NCBI GenBank assembly: GCA_963701995.1
Contig: OY969693.1
Coordinates: 1,798,001 to 1,862,000 of the forward strand
Length of the DNA: 64,000 bases
DNA from: Methanoflorens sp963701995
GTDB lineage: Archaea; Halobacteriota; Bog-38; Methanoflorentales; Methanoflorentaceae
Direction: 5' to 3'
The position numbers were made by a program, and so were the translations under genes. How positions within the stretch are numbered: the first letter of the stretch is position 1; the number at the start of each line of letters is the position of its first letter. The notes below the pieces were generated by a model. The model saw nothing but the letters and a program-made list of their open reading frames with translations, was not told where the DNA came from and did not search any database. Shown piece after piece: positions 44,219-53,149 of this stretch.

Positions 44219-44923
44219 TCACATAGTTGCCCAAAGCGCCTCCCCAAGTTGATGAGGACTGTCGAGAATCGTGATTCCTTCCGAATCTCTGAGGGTTCGG
44301 ACGTTGTTCTTGTCAATGTCGCGGACTATAAGGTTCACCGTCCCCTCTTGGATCGCGTCATAATCGCACACGTCTTTGCACAAGCCGCAGCCGTTGCATT
44401 TGAGGTAGTCGATTTGCTCGTCAATCGCATCGTTTGGGCAAGCTTGAGCGCAGTCGCGGCACTCAGTGCAAAGATCTCTGTTTATGAAGTAAGGTACAGG
44501 ACTTTTAACGCTACCTTCAATGTCGACAGGAACGATGAAAACCAGAACCCCGCCTTTCACGGCGTGCGCGACCGCATTAGTAATCAATGAATCAGCAATG
44601 CCGTGAGCTATTTTGGCTACCGTATTGGACGTAGCCGGGGACACAAACAATGCGTCATAGATGCCGCGCGAGAAGCGGCCTGTCTTTGGGTAGCTCCATC
44701 CCTGTTCGCGTTCGAGTATGACCTCCTCCATGTACCCTCCCGGTGAAACTCGATCCAAGTATTGAAAAAGGCCGTAGACCCGTGCCACCTCCTCTGCAGC
44801 CCTCGAGACAAATGAAGTCACAGCCACGCGGTCGCCGTAGGCTTCCTTTGCCTCGACGAATAAATCAAACGTTTCGCGTAAATGATGACCAGCCCCCGTA
44901 ATACCCCACGCGATTCTTGCCAT
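44219..44923 (-). CDS. dmrX: DmrX-type dihydromethanopterin reductase (flavoprotein with two 4Fe-4S clusters)
   Basis: A 234-residue archaeal flavoprotein. The N-terminal FMN-binding domain has GITGAGHHLRETFDLF and FVSPATSNTVAKIAHGIADS, followed by LITNAV. Two ferredoxin-type motifs follow (CTECRDCAQACPNDAI and CNGCGLCKDVCDYDAI). This matches the MJ0208/DmrX group that reduces dihydromethanopterin to H4MPT in the last step of the pathway. A related archaeoflavoprotein of unknown role is the alternative. The adjacent CitG-DUF447 and marker-9-like genes run in the same direction. Confidence 0.85.
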   Translation of the reverse strand: MARIAWGITGAGHHLRETFDLFVEAKEAYGDRVAVTSFVSRAAEEVARVYGLFQYLDRVSPGGYMEEVILEREQGWSYPKTGRFSRGIYDALFVSPATSNTVAKIAHGIADSLITNAVAHAVKGGVLVFIVPVDIEGSVKSPVPYFINRDLCTECRDCAQACPNDAIDEQIDYLKCNGCGLCKDVCDYDAIQEGTVNLIVRDIDKNNVRTLRDSEGITILDSPHQLGEALWATM

Positions 44924-44944
44924 AGCCCCCCCAACCTTCTGATC

Positions 44945-46375
44945 TTAATCCTGTTGTCTAGATGTGATCGCTTGTCCAAGATATTTCTTTAGGAGCTTGA
45001 ATGCTTCAAATTCGCGCCTTCCACCGCACTTAGTAACGATGCTCTCGCAGTGAGTCATTCGCTCGAGGTAGGCTGGGTCTTCAAGAGTCTGATAACGTGT
45101 TGCGTGAATTGTTGCTTCAAGCACAGCGCAAAAAGCCCTGTTCACAGGTATGATTGGTCGCTGCAGGACAACAGATCTCACAGGCTGGAGCTCAACTACG
45201 GCGCTTTTTTGAGTCGGTTTTTCCAGAATCACGCACGTAAATTCCACCCATGCGTACGCTGCCTTTAGGACAGGCGCCGTCTCATCGGGGGAAAAAAAGT
45301 CAGGTCCGAGGTCCTCAAAGGCGGTTTTCACGTAAATCAGCGGATCCGCAACAAAGTTAGCAACCAACTGACGGTTTTTTTTAACGTTCAAAAAAGTGTG
45401 GCTGTCTTTGTAAACGGAAATGTAAAGGGAGCCGCGATTTATGACGCCCATGGGAGCGGCGTTGGGCTGGCTATTACGCGTCGTTGCTATAACTTCTGAG
45501 ATGCCTTCGTGAAATTGCACTTCCATCAGTACCCGGAAACCTCCTAAGAGCACGACAAATAATGATCCAATCACGAGATCTGCTGTCGTCCCGGGGTTGA
45601 TGTGCCGCGCGAGGAGCTCTTTGTCGAACTCATCGGCGGCGTCCTGTTTCAGCACTTGGGCCGCCTTTGCCGAAACCTCAAGGGCGACATCAGTGCTGAA
45701 TTTTTTCGCTATGAGTGTATCGGGGAACTCGCTGAGGAGTTGAAGAAACAACTGCACAATTGAATTCTTGACACTGAACCCCGATTCAATGTAGTGTGTC
45801 ATCAATTCGGCGCCGTAAAAAGTGCGAGGAAATCCTTCAGCCCACTCCTTTGCTATAGTGTCGTTTGGGCTCGATATTTGCATAACGTCCCACAGGGTCA
45901 GATTTTGTTGCTGAATCGCTTGCAATGAGGACGCGTCATTCACGTCAAGATAGTGATGCTCTCCGACGCGGACGTGGACGCTCCGAAAAGACTCATAGAA
46001 CTGGATCGCATCAGCGCTCGAAGTCTGCTTGACGACGCGGACGAGGTTAGTCTTGAGTTGAGATATCGTGCTGCTTTTCCGTGCTGCGGCACATAAGGGG
46101 ATCAGCAGCAGGATCGCGCCAAAGTGACAATTCCCCGCACTCTGCCAGGTGGTACTTGCTTGAACCGCATCGAGAATCAGACCGCCTATCCGATGCCGGG
46201 CTGACGCTGCTTTTTTAAACACAGGAAAAGTGCCGACTGCGGATGCAAGAAAATGTTCGTAAGTTACATCTTCAAAGTCATGCGTTCGGTCTACATTGCC
46301 CGGCTTTGGTGTCGCGGACACCTCGAGCAACATTGCTAGCTCGGCACAACCGGCTATGAAGTCTGGCTCGTACAT
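44945..46375 (-). CDS. Fusion of a CitG-like triphosphoribosyl-dephospho-CoA synthase domain and a DUF447 domain
   Basis: A 476-residue ORF with two families joined. Residues 1-280 resemble CitG/MdcB: ATPKPGNVDRTHDFEDVTYE, GNCHFGAILLLIPLCAA, and NPGTTADLVIGSLF. Residues from about 288 are DUF447-like, an FMN split-barrel fold: FHEGISEVIATTRNSQPNAA, PMGVINRGSLYISVYKDSHT, FLNVKKNRQLVANFVADPLI. Homologues of both parts cluster with methanopterin/methanofuran genes in methanogens and methylotrophs, usually as separate genes as far as I recall. ATG 46375 starts 11 bases after the marker-9-like gene ends; an upstream in-frame start would overlap it. Confidence 0.82.
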   Translation of the reverse strand: MYEPDFIAGCAELAMLLEVSATPKPGNVDRTHDFEDVTYEHFLASAVGTFPVFKKAASARHRIGGLILDAVQASTTWQSAGNCHFGAILLLIPLCAAARKSSTISQLKTNLVRVVKQTSSADAIQFYESFRSVHVRVGEHHYLDVNDASSLQAIQQQNLTLWDVMQISSPNDTIAKEWAEGFPRTFYGAELMTHYIESGFSVKNSIVQLFLQLLSEFPDTLIAKKFSTDVALEVSAKAAQVLKQDAADEFDKELLARHINPGTTADLVIGSLFVVLLGGFRVLMEVQFHEGISEVIATTRNSQPNAAPMGVINRGSLYISVYKDSHTFLNVKKNRQLVANFVADPLIYVKTAFEDLGPDFFSPDETAPVLKAAYAWVEFTCVILEKPTQKSAVVELQPVRSVVLQRPIIPVNRAFCAVLEATIHATRYQTLEDPAYLERMTHCESIVTKCGGRREFEAFKLLKKYLGQAITSRQQD

Positions 46376-46385
46376 GTTGAAAAGC

Positions 46386-47492
46386 TTAGTCGACGTCTCG
46401 GCAGCTGAGAAATCTCTCTGCAAGTTGCTTTTTGAGTTGCATGTACTCAACGTCGGAAAAACCTAGGTCGTACAGAGTGCTATCTCTCCACGGGCACGGC
46501 CTTGTAATTTTGCAGCACCACACCATGCTGCCGAAGCACGTGCCTGGTCCCGCCCCTAGCTTTGTGTTGTTGAAGCTCTCCTTGATTTGGACGTACTCTT
46601 CCTTGGAGATCCCCGCTCTTTTCAGAACATAGCGCAGTGGACACTCTTTTACGGGCATGCAACAGTACGCTAACCCCCGCAAGTCCCCTCCAGCGCAAAT
46701 GTGTTTTGGGGCATTGTACCAGCCAACCGCTTCTTGATATGACTGAACTTCAGCCAGGATTTCTTCAACAGCGGTGTTATCGGCCACAGCAGCACGGGCG
46801 ACTGAGACGTAATCCGCCCCCATCGAGAACATCTTGTGGGCGCTGCCATAGTCCACGATCGAATTGTTTGCGATTATTTTGAGCGCCGTGGCATCCCGAA
46901 TTTTCTTGACCAACGCGGGTCCGGAATCCATCGTGTCGACATGAATCGCGTCGGCGCCGGCCTTATCTATAACCTTTGCGAGCTCTATATCTGCTACAAC
47001 GCCTGCGCGTACCTTCACCGACAGAGGCACGTCTGTTTGTTTGATCTCCCGTATCCATTCGCTGAGCTTGTTGAGATCGCGCGTGAGACATTGGCCGGCG
47101 CCAACAGCTTCCATTTCAGGCTGCCTGCAGTGGGCGTTTAGTTCGAGAATTGCCCCTTTTTGATGAATCAACTCGGCGATCGCGATCAGGGGCTCCAGCG
47201 TAGTTGACCGAGCATTGATTCCGGCTTTCATGTTGATCGTGCTCATGACTCCGAGCTCGTTTTCGATAACAGGGGTCGGTTCGTCGTAAGCAAATTCGCT
47301 TCGCCCCTTTTTGACAAGCTCTTTTGCCGCTTCGGTGGTTGGCGCGTCAAGGTTGTATCCACCGAGAATTGCTAGTCCCACGCTCCGCGAGATAGCAAAC
47401 GAGCTGTTAGTTAGTCCAGCCATAGAAGCGAGAACTAAAGGATTCGGGATTTGGACATCGCCGATCGCCAGTTGAAAGGCTACTTGAGACAC
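46386..47492 (-). CDS. Methanogenesis-marker-9-like TIM-barrel protein with Cys-rich C-terminus
   Basis: About 368 residues. The FMN-type TIM barrel resembles dihydroorotate dehydrogenase/Dus proteins (IPNPLVLASMAGLTNSSFAI, VPLSVKVRAGV, GADAIHVDTMDSG, GADYVSVARAAV). A C-terminal segment with many cysteines follows (HICAGGDLRGLAYCCMPVKE, CPLRYVLKRAG, GTCFGSMVWCCKITRPCPW). The latter is what I know as methanogenesis marker domain 9, found in methanogenesis-competent genomes. The substrate is unknown. GTG 47492 has GAGG 8 bases upstream. Upstream partner of the CitG-DUF447 fusion. Confidence 0.8.
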   Translation of the reverse strand: MSQVAFQLAIGDVQIPNPLVLASMAGLTNSSFAISRSVGLAILGGYNLDAPTTEAAKELVKKGRSEFAYDEPTPVIENELGVMSTINMKAGINARSTTLEPLIAIAELIHQKGAILELNAHCRQPEMEAVGAGQCLTRDLNKLSEWIREIKQTDVPLSVKVRAGVVADIELAKVIDKAGADAIHVDTMDSGPALVKKIRDATALKIIANNSIVDYGSAHKMFSMGADYVSVARAAVADNTAVEEILAEVQSYQEAVGWYNAPKHICAGGDLRGLAYCCMPVKECPLRYVLKRAGISKEEYVQIKESFNNTKLGAGPGTCFGSMVWCCKITRPCPWRDSTLYDLGFSDVEYMQLKKQLAERFLSCRDVD

Positions 47493-47627
47493 GATGAAAC
47501 CTCTATGCGTATCAAGACTCACTCGCTGCCCTGAAATGGGCAAGTAGTAATACGGACGTTCAATATTGTATTTTGCTGCTATTTAATTTTACTTTGCAGA
47601 CGCCGACTCCGCTCTTAACAGATGACC

Positions 47628-48536
47628 TTAACTTTGGGGTGCAAGTATTCGCACGATCTCTGTCGCCAGCTTTTTGCTTTGCTCCATGCCATACATAATC
47701 GTATCCGCGCGGAGCAGTTCAATATCGCCCGGCAAGTCGCTTTGAGAAATGTCGTCGCGATGGTCAACGATCAAGACGTCCAAGAAGTCGCTATAGAACT
47801 CCGCAACCCCTAAAGAGCTGACCGGAAGTCCATGCGATTCCATGAACTTTCGCGCAGGTCCGCTTATCGGCTCGCCGCGTACTATTGGACTAACGGCAAT
47901 GACAAATCGGTCTTTAAGGATTTGTCGCATTCCGTTTACGTTAAGAATAGGCCCTATGCTTGATATCGGATTTGAAGGCCCAATCACAACAGAACGATGT
48001 TCTCCTAGCGCTGTTTCTACTTCTTTGGTCATTTTGCCGGCCCGGGACCTCACCTGCGAAACGCTCGGGGCTTGCTGATATTTTACCAGAAAATCTTGGA
48101 TATGCATCTCGCCGTTGTCGGTTAGGATCGTGGTAGGCACGAAGTCGTCCGTCATCGGGAGGACCCTAGCAGATAATTCGAACGAAGCGCATATCGCAAG
48201 GGTTGCATCAGTTAGGGTTGCCCCTCGTCGCAGAAGGTCGCTGCGGAAAATATGAATAGCTCTATCAAGCTCGCCTATGATGAGCGCTTCTTTGTGTCCT
48301 AAGCTGGCTAGTCTTTCGTTGGTACAGAACGTATCCCCGTCGATGCCCCACCACCGTTCGCTCACAATTCCCGCTGCGGTGTAGATAACTGTGTCAAGGT
48401 CCGGACAAACAAGATTGCCCGAGATCCAGATGTCATCTCCAGTATTAGCTATGACGGTCACTTGAGCGCCAGGACAATAGAAAAGCAGCCCGCGAAGCAG
48501 CTTAGGGCTACCTGTTCCGCCCGATAAGAGTAGCAA
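47628..48536 (-). CDS. cofD: CofD, 2-phospho-L-lactate transferase (coenzyme F420 biosynthesis)
   Basis: A 302-residue CofD that transfers the phospholactyl group from the guanylated carrier to the deazaflavin Fo, giving F420-0. Family motifs: LLLSGGTGSPKLLRGLLFY, VIANTGDDIWISGNLVCPDL, DTVIYTAAG and the later VVIGPSNPISSIGPIL. Full length. It lies upstream of, and in the same direction as, the marker-9/CitG-DUF447/DmrX group, forming a coenzyme neighbourhood. Confidence 0.96.
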   Translation of the reverse strand: MLLLSGGTGSPKLLRGLLFYCPGAQVTVIANTGDDIWISGNLVCPDLDTVIYTAAGIVSERWWGIDGDTFCTNERLASLGHKEALIIGELDRAIHIFRSDLLRRGATLTDATLAICASFELSARVLPMTDDFVPTTILTDNGEMHIQDFLVKYQQAPSVSQVRSRAGKMTKEVETALGEHRSVVIGPSNPISSIGPILNVNGMRQILKDRFVIAVSPIVRGEPISGPARKFMESHGLPVSSLGVAEFYSDFLDVLIVDHRDDISQSDLPGDIELLRADTIMYGMEQSKKLATEIVRILAPQS

Positions 48537-48858
48537 TGTTCTTCCCTGACGTTCCAGTGAGCTTTTCTAGAATAAATGGGTATGTCATGCGCATCTAGAA
48601 TTGTGTTTGTTTGGGGACTCGAGAGGTGAGCAAGGCATGGATGACCCGTGTTGTGCTGCGGCCTGATCGGCCGCGAAACTCTTTCGATGCTAGACGTGGG
48701 CGTTAATAGCAGTCTCAACAGTTGCGCCGCGCAGGCGACAAACCCAAAAGCCTTAAGAATGAGAGCACGGTAGAATTAGAGGTGGTGTGGCCGTAGCCAG
48801 CTGACGGTCGCCTCGTTTAAGCCTTTGATTTGCCAGAAACTTGAGCGGGAGTAGATAT
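48537..48858. other. Divergent intergenic region between cofD and the LpdD-like operon
   Basis: About 320 bases with no credible gene. An AGCCTTAAGAAT stretch near 48750-48762 could be a TATA element for the plus-strand prenyl-FMN operon. Nothing else recognised. Confidence 0.35.
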
Positions 48859-49212
48859 TTGTCTCGTGGTCACTTTGTTTTGACGAGGAACGCGGGCTCA
48901 GCAGATTTGAGGGTCGACGCAACTCGCGTGGGAAAAGACTTACTCGTCACGTTGGTGGGGGGAAAAGCGCACGTGGGCGCCGTTGCGCTAGGCGGATTTC
49001 ACAGGAGGTCGTATGCTTCGGTGTTAGCTGTGCCCAATCATCGCGATGATATCATCGCTAAAGAAGCTGCTTTGCGAATTTCGAAGGAATTGCGGCAGAG
49101 CTGCGTCGTGGTTGTCGGGATTCACGTCCACGACGCATCTGAAGAGCAAGTCGCAGAGATTGTTGATGCATCATTTTCGCTTGTTAATGAACTTATCGAG
49201 GCTCTCAAATGA
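48859..49212 (+). CDS. LpdD-like prenylated-flavin chaperone family protein
   Basis: About 117 residues resembling the small LpdD/prenyl-FMN chaperone family: DLLVTLVGGKAHVGAVALGG, VLAVPNHRDDIIAKEAALRI, CVVVVGIHVHDASEEQV. Such proteins accompany UbiD-type decarboxylases. TTG 48859 is preferred over TTG 48841 because GGGAG (48847-48851) lies 7 bases before it. Its end overlaps the ubiX ATG (ATGA), so the genes are translationally coupled. Confidence 0.75.
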   Translation: MSRGHFVLTRNAGSADLRVDATRVGKDLLVTLVGGKAHVGAVALGGFHRRSYASVLAVPNHRDDIIAKEAALRISKELRQSCVVVVGIHVHDASEEQVAEIVDASFSLVNELIEALK

Positions 49213-49763
49213 CGATAATAGTTGCCATTACCGGCGCGAGCGGAGTGCAGTACGGCGTTCGGTTGCTGGAGGTTCTGAATCAACTCGGCGTTGACACGCA
49301 GCTCGTTGTGACCAAAAGTGGCCAGCAGCTTATAGGCATTGAGACTGACTACAGCTTGAACTACGTCACGTCGCTAGTCAACCGCACGTACGACGAAATG
49401 GACCTCACCGCGCCCATTGCAAGTGGTTCCCACATTAGCAACGGCATGGTGATAATTCCGTGCAGCGTGAAGACGCTTGGAAGCATCGCACACGGCGTTT
49501 CTTCCAACCTTGTAGCGCGCGCGGCAGATGTATGTTTGAAGGAACATAGGAGGCTCATATTGGTTGTGCGCGAAACGCCGTTGAGCGGGATTCATTTGGG
49601 CAACATGCTGAAATTGTCGCAATGTGGAGCTGTCATAGTCCCCGCCAGTCCGGGGTTTTACACACGTCCGACTACGATCGAAGAGCTCATTGACGCTTTG
49701 GTTGCCCGGGTGCTCGACCTGTTGCAGGTTGACCATTCGGTGTCGCGACGCTGGGGTGACTAA
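49209..49763 (+). CDS. ubiX: UbiX flavin prenyltransferase
   Basis: A 184-residue enzyme that makes prenylated FMN from FMN and dimethylallyl phosphate, the cofactor of UbiD. FMN-binding AITGASGVQYGVRLLEVL, PIASGSHISNGMVIIPCSVK, TLGSIAHGVSSNLVARAADV and the active-site RETPLSGIHLGNMLKLSQ are all present. The TAA stop is directly followed by the ubiD ATG. Confidence 0.96.
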   Translation: MTIIVAITGASGVQYGVRLLEVLNQLGVDTQLVVTKSGQQLIGIETDYSLNYVTSLVNRTYDEMDLTAPIASGSHISNGMVIIPCSVKTLGSIAHGVSSNLVARAADVCLKEHRRLILVVRETPLSGIHLGNMLKLSQCGAVIVPASPGFYTRPTTIEELIDALVARVLDLLQVDHSVSRRWGD

Positions 49764-51002
49764 ATGAGACGCTTCATTCAGCATCTAAAGGACTCGGGAC
49801 AACTGGAAGTCATAACTAAGCCCGTTTCGCCGATATTGGAAGCGCCGCGCCTAGCCCGAGGACGAGGACCGGTACTGTTCGAACGTGTTGGCGGCTCTCA
49901 AGCCATCGTAAACCTCCTGGCTTCGCGCGCGCTACTCGCCCAAGCGCTCAATGTCGACGAACGAGGGCTCATGCATAAGCTTTTGAGCACGGCGGCAACG
50001 GGAAAAACGGTAATGCAAGACCTTGCGTGGGACTTAGAACGCACTCCGGACCTGAGCAAGTTACCTGTAATGAAGTTTTTCGAGCGAGATGGCGGACCGT
50101 ACATCACCGCAGGCGTCGTAGTGGCAAAATATGGTAACAGAGTAAACGCGTCAGTTCATCGCATGATGGTCGTCGACAAAACTTCGTTAGCTGTGAGGCT
50201 CGTGCCGCCGCGCCACACGTATCTGATGCATAAAGCATCTGCAAAAAAAGACGAGCCTCTGAACATCGCCGTCGCCATAGGCGTTGATCCTGTCACGCTA
50301 TTTGCAACCACAACGAGACTCCCGTGTGGTCTCGAATTCAACTATGCGGCCGCCCTGAAGGGAAAGGCTCAGACTCTTATTGAATGTGAGAATGGAATCC
50401 CTGTGCCGCCAAGCGAAATAGTCTTGGAGGGACAAATAAGCCCAACGAGAACTACAAATGAAGGTCCTTTTGTGGATCTTACGGGGACTTATGACGTCGT
50501 TCGACCTGAACCCGTTATCGAAGTAACGAGAATGGTGTCGGCTAGAGACCCCATCTATCACTCCATATTGCCAGCGGGCGTCGAACACTCGCTTTTGATG
50601 GGCATTCCGTATGAACCGCAGATCTACAACGCGTGCAAAAACGTAACAAAAGTGAAGAATGTAGTATTAACTGCAGGAGGACGACACTATCTGCACGCTG
50701 TTATACAGATAGAGAAACAGACCGAGGGGGACGCAAAAAATGTGATCATGGCAGCGTTTGCGGCTCACACGAGTTTGAAACACGTTGTGGTGGTCGATGA
50801 GGACATTGATATCTATGACGTTGATGATATAGAATTTGCAGTTGCCACCCGCGTCAAAGGCGATTTAGATGTTATGGTCATCCCAAACGTTCGCGGATCG
50901 TCCCTCGACCCGCGCACTGCAAGCGACGGCACGACAACGAAGGTCGGCGTCGATGCCACCGCACCGCTGGTCGATCACTGGAAGTTTGAGAGGGTCCGTT
51001 AA
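49764..51002 (+). CDS. ubiD: UbiD-family prenyl-FMN-dependent decarboxylase
   Basis: A 412-residue decarboxylase using UbiX-made prenyl-FMN. Family motifs include SVHRMMVVDKTSLAVRLVPP followed by RHTY, NIAVAIGVDPVTLFATTTRL, VLEGQISPTRTTNEGPFVDL, and KHVVVVDEDIDIYDVDDIEF. It ends with LDPRTASDGTTTKVGVDATA. In archaea of this type one UbiD homologue decarboxylates anhydromevalonate phosphate in the modified mevalonate pathway for isoprenoid lipids, a good but unproven guess here. Direct operon with ubiX and the LpdD-like gene. Confidence 0.95.
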   Translation: MRRFIQHLKDSGQLEVITKPVSPILEAPRLARGRGPVLFERVGGSQAIVNLLASRALLAQALNVDERGLMHKLLSTAATGKTVMQDLAWDLERTPDLSKLPVMKFFERDGGPYITAGVVVAKYGNRVNASVHRMMVVDKTSLAVRLVPPRHTYLMHKASAKKDEPLNIAVAIGVDPVTLFATTTRLPCGLEFNYAAALKGKAQTLIECENGIPVPPSEIVLEGQISPTRTTNEGPFVDLTGTYDVVRPEPVIEVTRMVSARDPIYHSILPAGVEHSLLMGIPYEPQIYNACKNVTKVKNVVLTAGGRHYLHAVIQIEKQTEGDAKNVIMAAFAAHTSLKHVVVVDEDIDIYDVDDIEFAVATRVKGDLDVMVIPNVRGSSLDPRTASDGTTTKVGVDATAPLVDHWKFERVR

Positions 51003-51112
51003 CACGCGTTTGTTCGGTTTGCGCTCGGTGTTTCTGGACGCAGCGCACGAAAGCACGAGCCAATCGCGCAGCGTATGAAAAACCTTATGATTTACAAAAC
51101 TTAGTCCTAGGT

Positions 51113-52288
51113 GTGCGAACGAGGCTCGCTCTTGAAGGCCAAACTTCTGTTTTAGTGCCGCGGTTGGATCCAAACGCGTCGTACCCTCCATCATCGGCAC
51201 CGGTCTTCTACAACCCACGAATGGAGTTAAGCCGAGACATAAGCGTTGCTTGCATACAGGCTTTTAACGATAAGCAACGCGACAACAGCGGGCTCACGTA
51301 TCTAGATGCGCTCGCGGGGTGTGGCATACGAGGTCTCAGAGTTGCGAACGAGGCGCAGGTCGAGGTCACGGTCAACGATTATAACGTCGCAGCTTATGAG
51401 CTGATCAAGAGAAACGCGAAAAGATTCCAGCAGAACGTCCACGTGGAGCACCGTGATGCGAACGCTTTGATGTCAGAAGCTAGGTTCAACGTGATAGACG
51501 TAGATCCGTTCGGATCTCCAGCCCCTTTTGTTGACGCAGCGTGCAGGTCAGCTAGCAAGATGCTTTGTGTGACCGCGACGGACACGGCCCCTCTAAGTGG
51601 CGCCCATTTTAGTGCCGGCGTGAGGAGGTATTCCGCACTGCCGATGAACACAGAGTATCACGCTGAGACAGGGATAAGGATACTCATTGGTACAATCATT
51701 CGAGAGCTTGTCAAATATGATAAATCTGCCACTCCAGTCCTCGCACACGCAACCGAGCACTACTATCGGGCTTATTTGCTTCTCGATCGCGGCGCTGAGC
51801 TCGCCAATGCGTGTGTTAGGTCGATGGGATTCATAGCCCACTGTTTTACTTGCGGACATCGCTATGTGCTCCCGGGGCTGTTTCCTATGCTGCGCCCCGA
51901 CTGTGCGTTTTGCGGTGCAAAACTTGCCGTGGCTGGACCTCTCTGGCTTGGGACTCTACGCGATCAAAAATTCTGCCAGCAAGTTCTTGAAAACATTGAG
52001 AACGGTGTTTTTGGCACCAAGAGGCGGGCCGCGAAAATCATAACACTGTGCCTAAATGAGCTTGACACGGTAACGTTTTTTGATTACCACAAGCTCCTGA
52101 GAGAACTCAAGTGTCCACCGGTTCCTATTGAAACGCTCGTAAGCGGACTGCGCACCGTCGGCTGTCGCGCATCGAGAACTCACTTTTCAGGCACGTCGAT
52201 TAAGACGGACGCTGACGCAGACACGTTGAAGCGAGTGCTGCTCGATTTGAGCTGCGAGAGCAAGAAGGCTCGACTTAATCACGGTTGA
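51113..52288 (+). CDS. trm1: tRNA (guanine26-N2)-dimethyltransferase Trm1
   Basis: A 391-residue SAM enzyme that methylates G26 of tRNA. It has SAPVFYNPRMELSRDISVAC near the N-terminus, the SAM site YLDALAGCGIRGLRVANEAQ, catalytic VDPFGSPAPFVDAACRS, and a zinc-type CFTCGHR...CAFCGAK pair in the C-terminal domain. GTG 51113 has a TATA-like stretch about 25 bases upstream, suggesting a leaderless transcript. Confidence 0.95.
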   Translation: MRTRLALEGQTSVLVPRLDPNASYPPSSAPVFYNPRMELSRDISVACIQAFNDKQRDNSGLTYLDALAGCGIRGLRVANEAQVEVTVNDYNVAAYELIKRNAKRFQQNVHVEHRDANALMSEARFNVIDVDPFGSPAPFVDAACRSASKMLCVTATDTAPLSGAHFSAGVRRYSALPMNTEYHAETGIRILIGTIIRELVKYDKSATPVLAHATEHYYRAYLLLDRGAELANACVRSMGFIAHCFTCGHRYVLPGLFPMLRPDCAFCGAKLAVAGPLWLGTLRDQKFCQQVLENIENGVFGTKRRAAKIITLCLNELDTVTFFDYHKLLRELKCPPVPIETLVSGLRTVGCRASRTHFSGTSIKTDADADTLKRVLLDLSCESKKARLNHG

Positions 52289-52383
52289 GCATCGAATCGT
52301 AACGGTCTATTTGAAGATAGCCGCGACAATGCACGGGAGAACTGAAGAGAGCCTTGTTGAGCCTCTGACCGCTTTGCTAGCAG

Positions 52384-52995
52384 TCACATTCCCAAAGTCT
52401 TGCGAATGACTTGAGTAAAGACGAGTGAGCAAACTAGGTACCAAATAAGCCAAACCGGAAAACCGAAGATGACACCTTGAGTGTACGGCAGTGTTCCAAA
52501 ATAGGGTAAACTGATCGTAGTTGACACGTTGGTCGGCCAAGAGCCTGCTTGCGACATTGTGTAACTTAGCCAGCCAAACAGCGGTAGCGAGATGATCAGT
52601 ATGTATGGCATAGGTCTCATGGTCTGTGCTTGAACGTCCATGCTAAGCTCCATCACTTCGGCACGTTCTTTCTCGAGCTTCTTCAGTTTGCCTTTGTCTC
52701 CGGCCAGTTGGGCCTCACGGTAGACCTTCTGAAATTCCTTCATCTTTGCTTGAGACTGTTTTAACTGCTTTTGATCGACGAAGCGGTTTAGCAGCAAAGA
52801 CGAGTAAGAGCCGGTGATGACCGAAAGCAAAAGGATCGTGATGAAAAGGGGAACGTAGAGGGTGGTAACCAAGCCCCCAAGGACATAGTTCATGGCTTGA
52901 CCAACCGGAATTCGCAAAAAAGCATACGCTACTGTCATCACCAAATAAATGAGCAAGAGCCTCGTCATCACGCCAGTTGTGCTTTTTTGTGCCAT
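52384..52995 (-). CDS. EMC3/TMCO1-family (DUF106) membrane insertase-like protein
   Basis: A 203-residue archaeal Oxa1-superfamily protein. A first membrane helix at about 12-32 and a second at about 40-65 are followed by a cytosolic coiled coil (QLKQSQAKMKEFQKVYREAQ, then KGKLKKLEKERAEVMELS). Two more helices follow at about 130-150 and 175-198. This matches the archaeal DUF106/Ylp1 group that helps insert membrane proteins co-translationally. Such genes often sit near secY or adenylate kinase; here it stands alone beside rlmE. Confidence 0.88.
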   Translation of the reverse strand: MAQKSTTGVMTRLLLIYLVMTVAYAFLRIPVGQAMNYVLGGLVTTLYVPLFITILLLSVITGSYSSLLLNRFVDQKQLKQSQAKMKEFQKVYREAQLAGDKGKLKKLEKERAEVMELSMDVQAQTMRPMPYILIISLPLFGWLSYTMSQAGSWPTNVSTTISLPYFGTLPYTQGVIFGFPVWLIWYLVCSLVFTQVIRKTLGM

Positions 52996-53149
52996 TACTC
53001 GCAGACGTCAGTGCGTCGTTCGGAAAAGAATCTTTTGTTGGGTCCGTAGCTGCAATACAACGAGTAGTTTCCGATACGTGAATAAATAGTTTTACGTCAG
53101 CAACTTGTGCTCGAACCTCCACGTGAATTTAGCGCGGGTTACCTAAGCC

